DNA of 64,000 nt, from the NCBI RefSeq assembly GCF_947179515.1, contig NC_067472.1, forward strand, positions 168,441,775-168,505,774. Reading direction: 5' to 3'. Position numbers and translations under genes: made by a program. This document shows, in pieces, positions 61,714 through 64,000 of this stretch (its first letter is position 1; the number at the start of each line of letters is the position of its first letter). The notes below the pieces were generated by a model. That model was not told the DNA's origin and searched no databases. It worked only from the letters and a program-made list of their open reading frames with translations. The stretch comes from Apodemus sylvaticus. Taxonomy: Eukaryota; Chordata; Mammalia; Rodentia; Muridae.

Positions 61714-62034
61714 CTTCACTCATATGAACTATCTAGCTGCAAGAACCAATGCAGGTCCTTGGTTGGGTCTGGCAGCTAGAAACGCTGAGAGGCCTGTTCC
61801 AACACAGTGGGTTTAGATAAGGGGAGATAGCCCATGGTTTTTAAAGCTTTATTATAGAAAAGTAGGGGAAAAGAAAAGAGATAAAAAAGGAAAGAGAAAG
61901 AAGAGATAGAGGGGTGAGAGTCGGCCATGGCCACACAGAAAGAGGGGGAAAAGAATGGGGAGAAAGGGGGAGCAGCAGGGCAAGAGACAAGGCAGAGAGC
62001 ATGGGCAGGAGCTGGAGTAGCTTCTTATGTGTGT

Positions 62035-62595
62035 TAGAATAGTGTCTTTCCCCTGATGTGTTCATGTCGGAATCCTCAGAACCCATGGAGAGATTATCTC
62101 ACATCGTAAGAGGGGGCTTGAAGATGTAATTAAGATTGAAGTGGGAAAATTAACCTGGATTATTCATGGGACCTAGTGCTCTCAAGGGAGTCTTTAAAAA
62201 GGGAAGGAGGGAGGCAGGGCCATTGATCAGAGATGAAAGTAAGACTATAAAAGTAAGTGTTGGGATGATGTTAACATAAGCCAAATAGAGGAGGAGGTTT
62301 CTAGAAGCTGGAAAAGACAAGGGCCGCTTTCTCCCATAGAGCTTTTACGGTGATTGATGAGCTGTAGCGCCTTGATCTTGGCCCACAAGACCCCCTTCAA
62401 GGACATAGATTACTTGGTAGAGTGCCTACCTGGCAGATATGAAGCCCTGGGGCTGGTTCCTAGCACTGCCTAGAGCTGACCTTTGCCTAAAATTCTAGTA
62501 CTTAGGAGGTAGAGGTAGGAGAATCAGGAGTTTAAGGCCATCCTTGGCTACATAGTGAGTTTGGGTCCAGCCTGGGCTACACGAGACTCCATCTA

Positions 62596-62626
<31 letters not shown>

Positions 62627-62745
62627 CATTAAAGACCCAGTTCAGGCTCTTGGCTTCCAGAATCATAAGACAATAAATGCATGTTTATTTCAAGTCACCA
62701 AATTTATGATAATTTCTTCCACCAGCAACAAGAAACTCACCCTTA
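62035..62745 (+). mobile_element. old MaLR-like LTR, sense, split by a B4
   Basis: 'cttgaagatgtaattaagat', 'aattaacctggattattcat', 'ctagaagctggaaaagacaa' and 'gcgccttgatcttggcccac' precede the SINE. 'cttggcttccagaatcataa', 'caataaatgcatgtttattt' and 'gtcaccaaatttatgataat' follow it. This is the word order of an old mammalian LTR with its AATAAA. Confidence 0.6.
62403..62626 (+). repeat. B4 SINE, sense, inside the LTR
   Basis: An ID-like head ('tacttggtagagtgcctacc', 'gaagccctggggctggttcc') is followed by a B1-like half ('taggaggtagaggtaggaga', 'ctggctacatagtgag'-type, 'cagcctgggctacacgagac') and an (AAC)n tail. Flanks AAGACCCCCTTCAAGG and AAGACCCAGTTCAGG are a plausible diverged target duplication. 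Confidence 0.85.
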
Positions 62746-62749
62746 GCTT

Positions 62750-64000
62750 AGGTGATGTGATGGGAGGAGTCTCTTAGTAGCAGTTTTAAGATCCACAGAG
62801 TGGTGGGAAAGAGACTCCGGTTCCAGCATTCTTATGTTTCCATACAAGTGCAGGACCACGTCTGTAATGTGTTGGAAGAAGGGAACAGAGTTTTTTTTGC
62901 TGTCTATCATCATGACAGCTGAGTAATGTACATCTTCATTAACATGCAACCTACTATGTGTTTGGCAATGATGCAGACATTAGTGAATTATGAGTATCAT
63001 GTATACGTTGAGTGCAGAGTTGGGGATGTACTGGGGAAATTACGTGAACAAGGCAGGAAGAGCAGCCGCTCTTCGTTGGAGTAAGCGGACCACAGCTTGG
63101 CAAGCAGGTTGTTTTCCTTAGGCTGCAGATCAGGCCAGGAGACCTGGTGACTCTCTCCCAGGCAGATGGCTAGTCTCGGGGGGTGGGAGGAAGACTCTGG
63201 GATAAACTTTGGGGAAGGTGAGTACGAAAAGCCACTGGAATGGAAGCAGCGGCCCGGTTCAAGCTGTTGGTTCGTGGCTCACCCAGCCTGAGGCCCGCTC
63301 TGGACTCAGCGGCTATGCGACTCTGGCCCTCAGCCTCACAAGCATTCCGCATTTGATGGTGGAGCTGCTGGCTCGTACTTTTCAAAGGGTTCTTGTGGGT
63401 GTGAAGTAAGATAAGATATGGATGAGGACCAAGCAGAATGTGAAAGAAGAACATGGGCTCCTCAGTCAACAGCTCACCTCCTTTAGGTTTTACTTCTCCA
63501 CTCCAAACTCAGTAGTCAGACAGTTCTACTTATGGAATATTGGAGAGGACCCTCTAGTCTATGGATTGCTGAGTATCACATATGGTGACTTCTAGAATAG
63601 TTACAGCTGCCAAAAGTTATCCTCTGGCCAGGTGAGAGAGAAAAAGTTGACACAGTCTGCCCCTTCCTGTGCTCTGCTCCTTTGGCAGTGAGGATAGAAC
63701 CTGAATTTAACCAAACCAAGCCCAACCGTTAGCAAATATGTAGAGTCCAGGAAGACTTCCATTAACAATGTCTCCCATCACTCTCTGCTCCCGTGGTTCT
63801 CTGGAGGAACTGCAGAACACACTCACACCCTTGTCATTTGTTGCAGAAGATCTTGGCTGTTACACTCGCTCATTCATCCTCTCAGGAGGCCATAAGCATT
63901 TCCTCAAACAGAATGAGACGTATCTTTTCTGTTATACCATTCACATTCTAGGGGGGATGGGAAATGGGAAACCATGTCCTGACCCGAAAGGACAAAATGA
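62750..64000. other. no feature recognised (about -17 to -18.3 kb of Myod1)
   Basis: Non-repetitive sequence with E-box motifs CAGCTG (near 62918) and CAGATG (near 63163) and no coding frame of note. The MyoD core enhancer is known to lie about 20 kb upstream, so the window probably stops just short of it. Confidence 0.35.

Noticed and set aside
62750..64000. Possible Myod1 core enhancer
   Set aside because: The known core enhancer lies about 20 kb upstream and this end is only about 18 kb away. The E-boxes seen are too few and too common to claim it.

Overview
This is a stretch of rodent (muroid) nuclear genome carrying two neighbouring vertebrate genes, both on the minus strand. They are the 5' end of Kcnc1 (voltage-gated potassium channel Kv3.1; coding exon 1 at 24187-23618) and the whole of Myod1 (the muscle master bHLH transcription factor; about 45700-43035). 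The order Myod1 then Kcnc1, head to tail, is the arrangement known from mammals (mouse chromosome 7, human 11p15). Rodent origin is shown by B1, B2, B3 and B4 SINEs, a URR1-like DNA transposon and rodent L1 sequence. The spliced MyoD protein is 319 residues and differs at several C-terminal positions from the house mouse and brown rat proteins as I remember them, so I infer another muroid species and do not name it.

Layout. 1-23617 is intron 1 of Kcnc1; it holds ancient MIR and L2 pieces, a few SINEs and many microsatellites, and I see no exon in it. 23600-25680 is a CpG island with the Kcnc1 start codon, first coding exon and presumed 5'UTR and promoter. 25700-43034 is the Myod1-Kcnc1 intergenic region, rich in repeats: nested LINE and SINE insertions around 32.3-33.5 kb, a 26-bp minisatellite at 34.0-34.7 kb, an L1 with an internal inversion and a 15-bp target duplication at 39.0-39.7 kb, and a hAT element at 40.5 kb. 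43035-45700 is Myod1 (three exons, poly(A) signal, TATA/CCAAT/GC-box promoter). 45700-64000 is upstream of Myod1. It contains a candidate for the -5 kb distal regulatory region, a solo ERV LTR right beside it, a 3.4-kb zone of related degenerate tandem repeats (52.4-55.7 kb), long GA/GT tracts at 58 kb, and an old MaLR-like LTR split by a B4 SINE.

The two genes do not work in one pathway. MyoD drives skeletal muscle determination, and Kv3.1 gives fast-spiking neurons their rapid repolarisation. Their adjacency is conserved synteny. Nearly all long open frames in the window are products of simple repeats or of GC-rich antisense sequence. I found no new gene system here. The most useful second looks are the regulatory and repeat structures upstream of Myod1.
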